Positions 15,379 through 24,089 of a stretch of DNA of 64,000 bases are shown here, one piece after another. A program made the position numbers and the translations under genes. Source of the DNA: Actibacterium sp. XHP0104 (GTDB lineage Bacteria; Pseudomonadota; Alphaproteobacteria; Rhodobacterales; Rhodobacteraceae); the NCBI RefSeq assembly GCF_025751515.1, contig NZ_JAOWLE010000002.1, positions 186,001 through 250,000 on the forward strand, in the 5' to 3' direction. Within the stretch, counting starts at the first letter, position 1. Every line of letters begins with the position of its first letter. The notes beneath the pieces are model-generated. The model did not search any database and was not told the origin of the DNA. It saw only the letters and a program-made list of their open reading frames with translations.

Positions 15379-17351
15379 CCGCGCGGCATCTCCAGCTTGA
15401 TGGTCTTGCCATTCTTGACATAGCTGAGGTCATCGTCACCGATCGCCACGACCTTGCCGCCGTCCAGGCGGTCGCCGACCTCGACCTTGACATAGCGGCC
15501 CGAGGACAGCCGCACCAGCGCGCGCCGGTCGCCCGGTGCGCCGAACACCCCGAACAGGTTCACCTTGCTGAGGTTCACCGCGTTGTCCAACGTGGCCTGC
15601 TTGGCCACCGAGGCCGAGCTGGGGATCTGCGTGCGCGCAGGCGTGACCGCCGCGGGCGCGGGCACGGCATTGGCCTCTTTCACGGCGCTGGCAATCGCGG
15701 CCTCAAAGCCCGACGGGCGTGATTTGGGAATAAGCAGCGGCTCGGCCGTGACGGGCACGGCGGCTGTGGCCTCGGCAATCGCCAGGGCCACCTGCTGGGC
15801 CGATTCCGGGCGCGGGCGGGGGCGGATCGCGGCCAGCTCGGCCTCGGTCAGCCCGCCGCGTTGCGAGCGTTCCAGCCGCTCGGCCAGGTCAGTGGGGCGG
15901 GGCTTGGCGCGAAACCGGGCCAGGCGCGCGCGCAGCGGGTCGTCTTTCTGGGCGGCGGCGATCGGGTCGGTCACGGCCTCTTCGCGCGGGCGCAGGGGCG
16001 GCACGCGCGGCGGCGGGCCGGCAAACACCATCACCCCCTCGGGCGACAGCGTACCGGCGCGGCTGGGCGTGACCAGCCCGCGTTCGTTCAGGTCAAAGGT
16101 CGTGCCGGGCGGCGGCGGCGCCATCTGCGTGTGCAGCGGATAATCTTCCAGCAGCGCCTCGGCCGGGGGCAGGGCGACAGCATCCTCGCCCGGAATATTG
16201 TGGTCGATCGAGGCGATATAGAACCCGTCAAGCGTGCTTTCGCCGGGCTCGGCCGGGGCCTGGGGCGGCAGGGGCCAGATGCCCAGATCCGCCAGAACCT
16301 CTTGCGCCTCGGTCTCGCTGAACCCGGTTTCGGGTTCCGGTTCGGCCTCGTCCTCCAACGGTGGCGGGGCAACCTCCAGCGGTGCGGGCAGGGGCGGGGC
16401 CTCGGCCACCACCTCGGCCACGGGCGCGGTATCGGGCGCGGGCGCGTCGTCGCCCGGCAACATCAACCAGACCGTCAACAGCCCCAGAACCGCGAGCGGG
16501 GCCGCGATCAGCGCGGGGCGTGCCGGCAGCCCCGCCGTCCGCACCGCTGCCAGCCGGGTGCCGACCGTAGTCAGCGACTCGGGCGGCTGATCCTCGGCGC
16601 CAGGCGGGGCGGTGATGGCGCTGGTCACAACCACGGGGGGCGGGGTCAGCGTGATGCGGTGATCGCCCGATTTCGGAGGCGCCGCTTTGGGCGCGTCGCC
16701 GCCATGGGCGCGCTGCGAGGCAAAGCTGGGCCGGGTCTGCGGCGGTTCCAGCGGGGTGACAGAGATCTCTTGCGGCGCGGCGCGCGGCGTGGGCTCGGGC
16801 TTGGGCGGGCTGATGCGGGCCGGAAAACGGTCGCGCTCGACGGTTTCGGTGGCGGGCAGCAGGTTGGCGGCGGCCTTGGTGGTGCCGAACCAGGGTTCGC
16901 CCCCATAGCTGCCATCCTCGGGCACGGCGACGAAACTGACCGGGTTGAACCCGTGAATCACCGCAAAGCTTTCGGCCTCGGCCAGGGTTTCGCGGGCAAT
17001 CGCGGCCACCTGCGCGGTCTGGTCGTCGCGAACCCGGTAATCATAGGCCAGATCGGGCAGGGCATAGGGCGTCAGCCCGACCAGCGCGGCCTCGATCTCG
17101 GCTCGGCGGGTTTCGGGGTCGGACGTGGCCAGCGGCAGCGCGGTATAAAGGATCTGGTCATTGGGCAGGATCAGCTTGGTCGTCACCCCGCCGCGTTCCA
17201 GCGCCGCCGCCCTGTCGCGCAGCGCCTTTAGCACCTTGCCGAGATCGGGCACCGTGGGCGCGGTTTCGCCAACCAGCACCCAGCCGCCCTTGACCCGATG
17301 CATCAGGGCAATGCGCGTATCTGACAAAGACAGGGCAAAACGAGGTTTCAT
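15375..17351 (-). CDS. Large proline-rich membrane protein of unknown function (PilM/PilP-like ends)
   Basis: This 658-residue protein is not recognisable as a characterised enzyme. Residues 1-150 resemble the actin-like fold of PilM/GspL-type proteins (MKPRFALSLSDTRIALMHR at the start, then alternating strands and helices). A Pro-rich linker follows, then one transmembrane helix near residue 285 (ALIAAPLAVLGLLTVWLML). A long Pro/Ala/Glu-rich region of about 270 residues comes next, and a C-terminal beta-rich module (LFGVFGAPGDRRALVRLSSGRYVKVEVGDRL) resembles PilP/GspC-type domains. Orthologues of this layout are sometimes labelled translation initiation factor 2, without basis visible here. 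It is probably an inner-membrane scaffold with a periplasmic C-terminus. Confidence 0.65.
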   Translation of the reverse strand: MKPRFALSLSDTRIALMHRVKGGWVLVGETAPTVPDLGKVLKALRDRAAALERGGVTTKLILPNDQILYTALPLATSDPETRRAEIEAALVGLTPYALPDLAYDYRVRDDQTAQVAAIARETLAEAESFAVIHGFNPVSFVAVPEDGSYGGEPWFGTTKAAANLLPATETVERDRFPARISPPKPEPTPRAAPQEISVTPLEPPQTRPSFASQRAHGGDAPKAAPPKSGDHRITLTPPPVVVTSAITAPPGAEDQPPESLTTVGTRLAAVRTAGLPARPALIAAPLAVLGLLTVWLMLPGDDAPAPDTAPVAEVVAEAPPLPAPLEVAPPPLEDEAEPEPETGFSETEAQEVLADLGIWPLPPQAPAEPGESTLDGFYIASIDHNIPGEDAVALPPAEALLEDYPLHTQMAPPPPGTTFDLNERGLVTPSRAGTLSPEGVMVFAGPPPRVPPLRPREEAVTDPIAAAQKDDPLRARLARFRAKPRPTDLAERLERSQRGGLTEAELAAIRPRPRPESAQQVALAIAEATAAVPVTAEPLLIPKSRPSGFEAAIASAVKEANAVPAPAAVTPARTQIPSSASVAKQATLDNAVNLSKVNLFGVFGAPGDRRALVRLSSGRYVKVEVGDRLDGGKVVAIGDDDLSYVKNGKTIKLEMPRG

Positions 17352-17507
17352 AAGGCCGAACTATACCAGCAAGCACCAAAAGGGCAGCGCGATTGGCGCG
17401 TGTCGCGCGGACTATAGCAGGATTTTGCCGAAGGTCAGGGGGGAAGCCAAGGTTTTGCTTGTGAGCGGCGTCAAACAGGTCAAGCTATGCCGCAAAAGGA
17501 GAAACCC

Positions 17508-18197
17508 ATGCGATTTCCGAGTGTTCTTGCCGTTATCCTGTCTTTCGCGCTGACCGGCCCCGCCGTGGCCGAGGCCACGATTACCGTCACCGGCGAAGGC
17601 CGTGTCGCCGCGGCCCCCGATATGGCCACGATCATCCTTGGCGTGACCGCCCAGGCGAAAGAGGCCGCCGATGCGCTGCGCGACACCAGCACGCGCACCG
17701 CCGCGATGATCAAGGCCCTGCGCGACGCCGGGATAGCCGATGCCGATTTGCAGACCTCGAATCTTAGCCTGAACCCGCTGTGGAAGAATCGCAGTTATTC
17801 CTCGGGCGAGGCGCCCGAGATCGACGGCTTTGCCGCTTCGAACATGCTGAGCGTGCGGGTGCGTGACCTGACCGCGCTGGGGGGTGTTCTGGATCAGGTT
17901 GTCGGCCTGGGCGCCAACAGTTTCAACGGGCTGAATTTCGGGCTGGTCGATATGCAACCGGTGCAGGATGACGCCCGCCGCGCCGCCGTGGCCGATGCGC
18001 TGCGCAAGGCCCAGCTATACGCCGATGCGGCTGGGGTGAACCTGGGGGCCGTGATCTCTATCAACGAGGCGGGCGGTTACGGGCCGCGCCCCGAATTTCT
18101 CGAGCAGAGCATGCGCGCTTCGGCCGATGTGCCGATCGAGGCCGGAGAGCTGGGCATCACCGCGTCGGTGACGATGGTCTTTGCCATCGGCGACTGA
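17508..18197 (+). CDS. SIMPL domain (DUF541) periplasmic protein
   Basis: This 229-residue protein has a cleavable signal peptide (MRFPSVLAVILSFALTGPAVAEA) followed by one SIMPL domain (ATITVTGEGRVAAAPDMATIILGV..., ending in ITASVTMVFAIGD), the BP26/YggE type. These proteins form ring oligomers in the periplasm or outer membrane; their role is unclear, with links to oxidative stress in E. coli YggE. I chose ATG 17508, placed 7 bases after AAAGGAG, over ATG 17487. It is divergent from the proline-rich protein across 156 bases, where I see no other gene. Confidence 0.88.
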   Translation: MRFPSVLAVILSFALTGPAVAEATITVTGEGRVAAAPDMATIILGVTAQAKEAADALRDTSTRTAAMIKALRDAGIADADLQTSNLSLNPLWKNRSYSSGEAPEIDGFAASNMLSVRVRDLTALGGVLDQVVGLGANSFNGLNFGLVDMQPVQDDARRAAVADALRKAQLYADAAGVNLGAVISINEAGGYGPRPEFLEQSMRASADVPIEAGELGITASVTMVFAIGD

Positions 18198-18203
18198 CGC
18201 GCC

Positions 18204-19613
18204 TCAGCATTCGGGCAGGTTCACCGCCAGCCCGCCGGTCGAGGTTTCCTTGTATTTGACGTTCATGTCGATGCCGGTCTGGCGCATGGTCTCGATGCAA
18301 TTGTCCAGCGGCACGAAATGCTCGCCATTGCCGCGCAGCGCCAGGCTGGCCGCGGACACCGCCTTGATCGCGCCCAACCCGTTGCGCTCGATGCAGGGCA
18401 CCTGAACCAGCCCCTTCACCGGGTCGCAGGTCAGGCCAAGGTGGTGCTCCAGCGCGATCTCGGCGGCGTTCTCAATCTGGGCGTTGCTGCCGCCCAGCAC
18501 AGCGCACAGCCCGGCCGCCGCCATGGCCGAGGCCGACCCGACCTCGCCCTGGCAGCCCACCTCGGCGCCCGAGATCGAGGCGTTGTGCTTGATCACCCCG
18601 CCGATGGCGGCGGCGGTCAGCAGAAAGTCGCGGATGCCCAGGTCGGTGGCGCCGGGGCAGTGGTCGCGGTAATAGCGGATCACCGCCGGCAACACCCCGG
18701 CTGCGCCATTGGTGGGCGAGGTCACGACCCGCCCGCCCGCGGCGTTTTCCTCGTTCACCGCCATCGCGTACACCGCCAGCCAGTCATTGCCCACATGTGG
18801 CATGGCGCTGTTGAGGCCGCGTTCGGCCAGCAGTTGCTGGTGGATCGCACGGGCGCGGCGGCGCACCTTCAGCCCGCCGGGCAATTCGCCCTCTTGCCGC
18901 AGGCCGCGGTCGATGCAGCCGCTCATCGCGGCCCAAAGCGTATCCAGCCGCGCATCCAGCGTATCGCCATGCATGACGGTTTCATTGGCGCGCTTCATCT
19001 GCGCGACACTCAGCCCCGAAGCCGCGCCCATCTTCAGCATCTCGGCGGCCGAGCCGAACGGATAGGGATAGCCCTGCGCCGATTTCTCGACGGCCAGGGC
19101 GCGGCGGTTGGTGCGCTCGGCCTCCAGCCCCTCGGCGGTGCGCACAAAGCCGCCGCCGACGGAATAATAGATCCGCTCGTAAACCGTGGCCCCGTCGGGC
19201 GCGTGGGCTGCGATCACCATGCCGTTGGGATGGGCAGGCAGGGGCGGGCCATAGTCGAACACCAGATCGGTGTCGGGGGAAAAGGATAGGGGCGGCAGGC
19301 CGGGCAGAACGATCTCGCCCCGCTGGATCAGTTCAGCGACATAGCCCTCGGCCAGGTCCGGATCCAGGCTGTCGGGCAGATAGCCCATCAGCCCCAGCAT
19401 CACCGCCCGGTCCGATCCGTGGCCATGGCCGGTAAAGGCCAGCGAACCGTAGAGCCGCGCGGTGACATGCAGGCGCGCGGGGCAGTCGGCGCGCTTTGCC
19501 AGCCGGGCGCGCAGCTCGGACAGGAACCGGCCGGCCGCCACCATCGGCCCCATCGTATGCGACGAGGACGGGCCAATGCCGATCTTGAAGATGTCAAAGA
19601 CCGAAAGGAACAT
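18204..19613 (-). CDS. sdaA: L-serine ammonia-lyase (serine dehydratase), single-chain Fe-S type
   Basis: This 470-residue enzyme deaminates L-serine to pyruvate using a 4Fe-4S cluster. The N-terminal beta domain begins [23 protein letters not shown], the signature of the family. The C-terminal alpha domain carries the cluster cysteines in [10 protein letters not shown] and [21 protein letters not shown] 19613 has a GGAGAG ribosome site on the minus strand and begins exactly at the conserved N-terminus, so the upstream ATG at 19640 is rejected. It is convergent with the SIMPL gene (6-base gap). Confidence 0.95.
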   Translation of the reverse strand: MFLSVFDIFKIGIGPSSSHTMGPMVAAGRFLSELRARLAKRADCPARLHVTARLYGSLAFTGHGHGSDRAVMLGLMGYLPDSLDPDLAEGYVAELIQRGEIVLPGLPPLSFSPDTDLVFDYGPPLPAHPNGMVIAAHAPDGATVYERIYYSVGGGFVRTAEGLEAERTNRRALAVEKSAQGYPYPFGSAAEMLKMGAASGLSVAQMKRANETVMHGDTLDARLDTLWAAMSGCIDRGLRQEGELPGGLKVRRRARAIHQQLLAERGLNSAMPHVGNDWLAVYAMAVNEENAAGGRVVTSPTNGAAGVLPAVIRYYRDHCPGATDLGIRDFLLTAAAIGGVIKHNASISGAEVGCQGEVGSASAMAAAGLCAVLGGSNAQIENAAEIALEHHLGLTCDPVKGLVQVPCIERNGLGAIKAVSAASLALRGNGEHFVPLDNCIETMRQTGIDMNVKYKETSTGGLAVNLPEC

Positions 19614-19710
19614 CGCGCTCTCCGGCTGCCAGAATACCACATCCCCAGCCTAGGCGCGCGCCCGCGCGCCGGTATGCGCAACTGCGGCGCTTTCCGGCAT
19701 CCGCGCGACA

Positions 19711-19740
19711 AAAAGCCCGCCACGGGTGGGCGGGCTTTTC
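19711..19740 (-). terminator. Bidirectional-type terminator after metY
   Basis: An 11-bp perfect stem AAAAGCCCGCC / GGCGGGCTTTT (19711-19721 with 19729-19739) has T tracts on both strands. It lies 22 bases past the metY stop and before sdaA, so it ends the leftward metY transcript. Confidence 0.88.
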
Positions 19741-19761
19741 GATGCCTTGATGCCGGGTGAC

Positions 19762-21054
19762 CTAGGCGTGGGCCTTGGCCAGTGCCTGTTCCAGATCGGC
19801 GATCAGGTCGGCGGTGTCTTCGATCCCGATCGAGATCCGCACCACGTTCGGCGCGGCGCCGGCGGCGACCTGCTGTGCCTCGGTCAGCTGGCGGTGCGTG
19901 GTCGAGGCCGAGTGGATCACCAGGCTGCGCGTGTCGCCCAGGTTGGCGACATGGCTGAACAGCTCCAGCGCATCGACGAACTTGGTGCAGGCCTCGTAGC
20001 CGCCCTTCAGCGCCACGGTGAACAGCCCGCCCGCGCCCTTGGGGCAGATCGCCTTAGCGCGCTCGTAATAGGGCGACGAGGGCAGACCGGCATAGGTCAC
20101 ACCCGCGACATGGGCGTTGCCTTCCAGCCAGGCGGCGACCTTTTGCGCGTTCTCGACGTGGCGCTGCATCCGCAGGCTGAGGGTTTCGATCCCCATCAGC
20201 GTATAATGCGCGGCCTGCGGGTTCATGGTCATGCCCAGGTCGCGCAGACCGATGGCGATGCCGTGGAAGGTAAAGGCCAGCGGGCCGAAGGTCTCGTGGA
20301 ACTTGAGGCCGTGATAGGCGGGCTCGGGTGCCGACAGCGACGGGAACTTGTCGCTGGCCGACCAGTCGAACGTGCCCGAATCCACAACCGCGCCGCCGGT
20401 GACGGTGCCGTTGCCGGTCAGGTATTTGGTGGTCGAATGCACGACCAGCGTGGCGCCCTGCGAGATCGGGTTGCACAGATAGGGCGTGGCCGAGGTGTTG
20501 TCGACGATCAGCGGCACGCCGGCCGCGTTCGAGATCTCGGCAATCGCCGGAATGTCGGTGACATAGCCGCCCGGGTTGGCGATCGATTCACAGAACACCG
20601 CGCGGGTGTCGTCGTCGATGGCGGCCTTGACCGCGTCGAGATCGTCGAAATCGACGAACTTGGCCGACCAGCCAAAGCGTTTGATGGTCTGGCTGAACTG
20701 GGTGATCGTGCCGCCATAAAGACGGGTCGAGGCCACCACGTTGCGGCCCGGACCCATCAGCGGGAACAGCGCCATGATCTGAGCCGCATGGCCCGACGAA
20801 CAGCACACCGCGCCGACGCCGCCCTCAAGCGTGGCGATACGTTCCTGCAGAACGGCCACGGTGGGGTTGGTCAGGCGCGAATAGATGTAACCCACCTCTT
20901 GCAGGTTGAACAAAGCGGCGGCGTGATCGGCGTCGCGGAACACATAGGCCGTGCTTTGATAGATCGGCGTCTGGCGCGCACCGGTGGCCGGGTCGGGCCG
21001 GGCGCCTGCGTGGATCTGCAACGTGTCAAAGCCATAGCTGGGGCCGTCGGACAT
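19762..21054 (-). CDS. metY: O-acetylhomoserine sulfhydrylase/aminocarboxypropyltransferase
   Basis: This 430-residue PLP enzyme of the Cys/Met metabolism family makes homocysteine from O-acetylhomoserine and sulfide, or related gamma-replacements. GFDTLQIHAGARPDPATGARQTPIYQSTAYVF is the classical N-terminus. The PLP lysine sits in VHSTTKYLTGNGTVTGG. The length, longer than MetB/MetC at about 380-400, favours MetY. A GGGAGGTTATTCC ribosome site precedes ATG 21054. No SAM riboswitch is visible in the 67 bases upstream. The glycosyltransferase-like gene lies immediately upstream on the same strand. Confidence 0.92.
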   Translation of the reverse strand: MSDGPSYGFDTLQIHAGARPDPATGARQTPIYQSTAYVFRDADHAAALFNLQEVGYIYSRLTNPTVAVLQERIATLEGGVGAVCCSSGHAAQIMALFPLMGPGRNVVASTRLYGGTITQFSQTIKRFGWSAKFVDFDDLDAVKAAIDDDTRAVFCESIANPGGYVTDIPAIAEISNAAGVPLIVDNTSATPYLCNPISQGATLVVHSTTKYLTGNGTVTGGAVVDSGTFDWSASDKFPSLSAPEPAYHGLKFHETFGPLAFTFHGIAIGLRDLGMTMNPQAAHYTLMGIETLSLRMQRHVENAQKVAAWLEGNAHVAGVTYAGLPSSPYYERAKAICPKGAGGLFTVALKGGYEACTKFVDALELFSHVANLGDTRSLVIHSASTTHRQLTEAQQVAAGAAPNVVRISIGIEDTADLIADLEQALAKAHA

Positions 21055-21121
21055 GGAATAACCTCCCTTATGAATCGTTGGCGGTGACGTTAGGCCAAGC
21101 GGGCAGGGGGCACAATCGGCC

Positions 21122-22111
21122 TTATCTCATCCACAGACGTGCCGATTTGATCCGGTTGCGGATCGCCTGTTCGCGCCGGGGCAGGTCGGCGCGGTCGAAC
21201 ATCTCGCGCACCTCCAGGCCCTTGCCCTGGTAGATCATCTTCTTGAACGGCTCGTGCTGCTTGAGCAGCTTCTTCACCTTGTTCGGTGCGGTCACGCTGT
21301 GCAGCACCTCGACCACCCGGTCGGCCTCGCGCGCGTAAAGCAACGGCAGCACCCGCCAGTGACAGGTCACATCGCCATCCAGCCCCGCCAGCTCGGGCCC
21401 CGGCCGCCCGCCGCCCAGCGACGCGATCACCAGCGGCAGCGCGACCTGATCCAGCCAGGGATCGAATTCCTGCAACGCCGCCGCGGTCGGGGTGTCGTCG
21501 CGGATGGTCAGCGCGTAATCAAGGAACCGCTGTCCGAAAACGCGCGGGCATTCATAGTGAAACCAGCCCGCGTTGAAATACATGTAGCGCTGCCAGTATT
21601 CATCGGGCTGCGACAGATCCAGCGTGGCCTCGAAATCCAGCCCCATCCGGTCATAGAGCGAGCGCCAGATCTCGCCATAGCCGGGGCCGTAGAGTTCCAG
21701 CTTGGGCCAGGTGTTCTCGCGCCGCATCGAGGCCGAGGGCCGCGCGAAATCGAACGCCACCTCGCTCAGCGCCCCGGTGATCAGCGTATCGGTGTCGAAG
21801 AACACGAAGGGCTCGCCCTCGGGCAGGGCGGCCAGGCCCTCGATCTTGTTGCCATAGGGATAGGTGCTGCCGAAATGGCGCGATTTGAACGGCACGATCT
21901 CGGCGCCCAGATCGGCCAGCGCGGCGCGGACCTCGTCACTGGTGATGCGCGGATCGGATTTCCAGCCGGGGCCGGGCTGCGGCTCTGCCACGATCAGACG
22001 CCCCGCGAATCCGGGATCGCTGTGCCGCAACGAGGCTGCGAACAGCAGCGCCTCGTATTGCAGCCGCCCGCCCTGGGCCACGATCATGATGTTGAATGCC
22101 TGCCCCGTCAT
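21122..22111 (-). CDS. Glycosyltransferase-like protein with DxD motif (unknown acceptor)
   Basis: This 329-residue soluble protein looks like a GT-A fold. An N-terminal strand-helix unit (FNIMIVAQGGRLQYEALLFAASLR) precedes FVFFDTDTLITG around residue 105, where DTD is a candidate metal/nucleotide-sugar DxD site. MYFNAGWFHYECP and FDPWLDQVALPLVIASLGG resemble acceptor-side segments of glycogenin/LgtC-like enzymes. The C-terminus is basic (VKKLLKQHEPFKKMIYQGKG). No membrane segment is seen. Identity beyond the fold is my inference. It sits 67 bases before metY with no shared theme. Confidence 0.6.
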   Translation of the reverse strand: MTGQAFNIMIVAQGGRLQYEALLFAASLRHSDPGFAGRLIVAEPQPGPGWKSDPRITSDEVRAALADLGAEIVPFKSRHFGSTYPYGNKIEGLAALPEGEPFVFFDTDTLITGALSEVAFDFARPSASMRRENTWPKLELYGPGYGEIWRSLYDRMGLDFEATLDLSQPDEYWQRYMYFNAGWFHYECPRVFGQRFLDYALTIRDDTPTAAALQEFDPWLDQVALPLVIASLGGGRPGPELAGLDGDVTCHWRVLPLLYAREADRVVEVLHSVTAPNKVKKLLKQHEPFKKMIYQGKGLEVREMFDRADLPRREQAIRNRIKSARLWMR

Positions 22112-22216
22112 GCCCGATGCGTGTGTCAGTTCTTGTCGCCGTTGGCACGACTATACAACGGCTGGCGCATAGCTCCAGCCAAGAAGCGGTGTCGAACATC
22201 TGAAGAGGAAAAGAGA

Positions 22217-22300
22217 TGGTGGGCGACCCTGGAATCGAACCAGGCGTGCGTCTCCGCGAGGGAGTTACAGTCCCCTGCCACACCTTGCGGCCTGTCGCCC
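22217..22300 (-). tRNA. tRNA-Tyr (anticodon GTA)
   Basis: On the minus strand the acceptor arm GGGCGAC pairs with GTCGCCC, followed by discriminator A and an encoded CCA (plus-strand TGG at 22217-22219). The T arm contains GGTTCGATTCC. The anticodon loop CTGTAAC gives GTA, and a long variable arm is present as expected for a class II tyrosine tRNA. Total length is 84 bases. Confidence 0.96.
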
Positions 22301-22432
22301 ATCTCTGCCGCGTTGCCGCGTCGAGTAGCGGGGGAATACAATCGCCATCCGGCACCGTCAACAGGAAAATCCCTTGTGCGCGGGGTCTATTTTCGGCAAT
22401 GTCCGGCTTCCCGCAAATGAGGGGCAGGGCAC

Positions 22433-23203
22433 ATGAAAAAACCGACATGGGTGATCGAGAAAGAGCGTGCGAAACGAGCGGCGGCGGCTGAAACCGTCTG
22501 GCTGTTCGGTCTGCATGCGGTGCGCGATGCGCTGGTGAACCCGCGCCGGGAACGGCTGCGCCTGGTGGTGACCAAGAACGCCGCCGACAAACTGGCCGAT
22601 GCCATTGCCGCCAGCGGGATCGAGCCCGAAATCTGTGATCCGCGCAAGTTCGCCGCGCCCATCGACCCGGGATCGGTGCACCAGGGCGCCGCGCTTGAGG
22701 TCAAACCCCTGAACTGGGGCAGCCTGAACGATCTGTGCGAGCCCGGCCTGGCCAGCCCGCGTGTTGTGCTGCTGGATCGCGTGACTGACCCGCATAACGT
22801 CGGCGCGATCCTGCGCTCGGCCGAGGTGTTCGGCGCCCGCGCCGTCATCGCCCCGCACCGCCATTCCGCGCCCGAAACCGGTGCGCTGGCCAAAACCGCC
22901 TCGGGGGCGCTGGAACGCCAGCCCTATCTGCGTGTGCAGAACCTGGCCGACGCGATGGAGGGCCTGCGGCGGCTGGGCTATATCCTGCTGGGTCTTGATG
23001 GCGCGGCCGAGATGACGCTGGAAGAGGGGCTGGCCAAGGCCGGCGACCTGCCGGTGGCGCTGGTGCTGGGCGCCGAAGGGCCGGGCCTGCGCGAGCGCAC
23101 CCGCGAGACCTGCGACCACCTGGTCAAGATCCGCTTTGCCGGGGAATTCGGCTCGCTGAACGTGTCGAACGCCGCAGCCGTCGCGCTTTACGCGGCGCGC
23201 TGA
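22433..23203 (+). CDS. rlmB: 23S rRNA 2'-O-methyltransferase, SpoU/TrmH family (RlmB-like)
   Basis: This 256-residue protein methylates a ribose of 23S rRNA (G2251 in E. coli RlmB). An N-terminal substrate-binding domain (LFGLHAVRDALVNP) is followed by the SPOUT domain with the three TrmH motifs: DRVTDPHNVGAILRSAEVFGA, LVLGAEGPGLRERT and IRFAGEFGSLNVSNAAAVALY, including the knot and the conserved Asn/Arg/Ser. The ribosome site GGGGCAGGGCAC precedes ATG 22433. It is transcribed away from the tRNA-Tyr gene. The 3' side carries a structured stretch and terminator. Confidence 0.9.
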   Translation: MKKPTWVIEKERAKRAAAAETVWLFGLHAVRDALVNPRRERLRLVVTKNAADKLADAIAASGIEPEICDPRKFAAPIDPGSVHQGAALEVKPLNWGSLNDLCEPGLASPRVVLLDRVTDPHNVGAILRSAEVFGARAVIAPHRHSAPETGALAKTASGALERQPYLRVQNLADAMEGLRRLGYILLGLDGAAEMTLEEGLAKAGDLPVALVLGAEGPGLRERTRETCDHLVKIRFAGEFGSLNVSNAAAVALYAAR

Positions 23204-23244
23204 GGACGACGTTCACGTTTTCTTGACCCCCCTTGGAACATGCT

Positions 23245-23353
23245 GGGAACGTCCCCATCTGGGACTCATGAGGCGCGGCACCGGAACTGCCACGCTTCGC
23301 TTCACTGTCCCTCGTTCCGTGACTGGCGCCCGGCATAGACCGGGCGCTTTTTT
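23245..23353 (+). ncRNA. Candidate structured RNA or structured 3' UTR downstream of rlmB
   Basis: The 167-base gap after rlmB can fold into a compact RNA. GGAACG (23246-23251) can pair with CGTTCC (23313-23318), enclosing a TCCC/GGGA hairpin and a GCG-GGCA/TGCC-CGC hairpin (23273-23295). A strong terminator (GCGCCCGG/CCGGGCGC plus six T) at 23326-23353 follows. No convincing sigma-70 promoter with correct spacing is visible, though TTGACC lies at 23223. It may therefore be a processed 3' UTR rather than an independent sRNA. Confidence 0.35.
23326..23353 (+). terminator. Rho-independent terminator between rlmB and the CoA-binding gene
   Basis: An 8-bp GC-only stem (23326-23333 with 23340-23347) with loop CATAGA runs into TTTTTT. 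It lies only 17 bases before the next gene start, so that gene needs its own promoter overlapping this site or depends on read-through. Confidence 0.9.
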
Positions 23354-23370
23354 CGTCTATAGTCCATTCC

Positions 23371-23847
23371 ATGAGCACCTATTCCGACGCGCTTCTCAAG
23401 GATGTTCTGACCCGCACCAAGGTGGTTGCGGTGGTGGGGGTGTCTTTGAATCCGGTGCGGCCCAGCTATTACGTGGCCCGCTATCTGGGCCTCAAGGGAT
23501 ACACCGTGATTCCGGTCAATCCGGGCCATGCCGGCGCCATGCTGTTCGGTCAGACCGTGCGCGCCAGCCTGTCGGATATCCCGCCCGATATCCCGGTCGA
23601 TATGGTCGATATCTTTCGCCGCTCGGACCACGTGCCGCCGATCGTCGACGAGGCGATCAAAGCCTTGCCCGCCTTGCGGACGATCTGGATGCAGATTGGT
23701 GTTGAAAACGCGCAAGCCGCGGCAAAAGCTGAGTCTGCCGGGCTGACGGTGATTCAGGATCGATGCCCCAAGATCGAGTATCAGCGCCTGTTCGGAGAGC
23801 TGCGGATGGGGGGCTTTGCGACGGGTGTCATCTCGTCAAAGCTATAA
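23371..23847 (+). CDS. CoA-binding domain protein (YccU family)
   Basis: This 158-residue protein consists of one Rossmann-type CoA-binding domain: TKVVAVVGVSLNPVRPSYYVARYLGLKGYTVIPVNPGHAG is the nucleotide-binding start, and IWMQIGVENAQAAAKAESAGLTVIQDRCPKIEYQRL ends the domain, including the conserved RCPKIEY stretch. Family members such as E. coli YccU bind CoA but have no assigned reaction. ATG 23371 follows the terminator closely. I see no operon partner. Confidence 0.85.
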   Translation: MSTYSDALLKDVLTRTKVVAVVGVSLNPVRPSYYVARYLGLKGYTVIPVNPGHAGAMLFGQTVRASLSDIPPDIPVDMVDIFRRSDHVPPIVDEAIKALPALRTIWMQIGVENAQAAAKAESAGLTVIQDRCPKIEYQRLFGELRMGGFATGVISSKL

Positions 23848-24089
23848 AGTTGTTTTATTTTAGTGCTTTAAAAGTTGACTGTTTGGACGATTAAAATCGT
23901 TGCATTTGAAACAAATATCAGGGAATAATCTTTGTGCTGGCGGCGATGAATTTTGTTGCCCGCGATAATGGTTATAGTGAATAATCAAATGCGAACCGGG
24001 ACAAAGGAGAGGAGCCCGGCTACGCACCAGGCCTTCATGGAGAGGGGGCCCGGAACACGACATAGCATTGCAAACAGGGAGGAGATGCA
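23848..24089 (+). promoter_or_regulatory. AT-rich control region of the TRAP transporter
   Basis: These 242 bases are clearly more AT-rich than the surroundings. They hold a perfect 14-base inverted repeat ACGATTAAAATCGT (23887-23900), a TATAGT hexamer at 23973-23978 and, nearer the gene, CCCGG/CCGGG repeats that could fold in the leader. The inverted repeat is a candidate regulator site. I found no coding frame. The -35 element could not be fixed with confidence. Confidence 0.4.

Noticed and set aside
21055-21121. Possible SAM riboswitch before metY
   Set aside because: The 67-base gap shows none of the conserved SAM-II or SAM/SAH core elements.
23223-23251. Sigma-70, sigma-54 or sigma-32 promoter for the RNA after rlmB
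   Set aside because: TTGACC has no -10 at 15-19 bases. TGG-N-GC spacing does not fit sigma-54, and CTTG/CAT spacing is too short for sigma-32.
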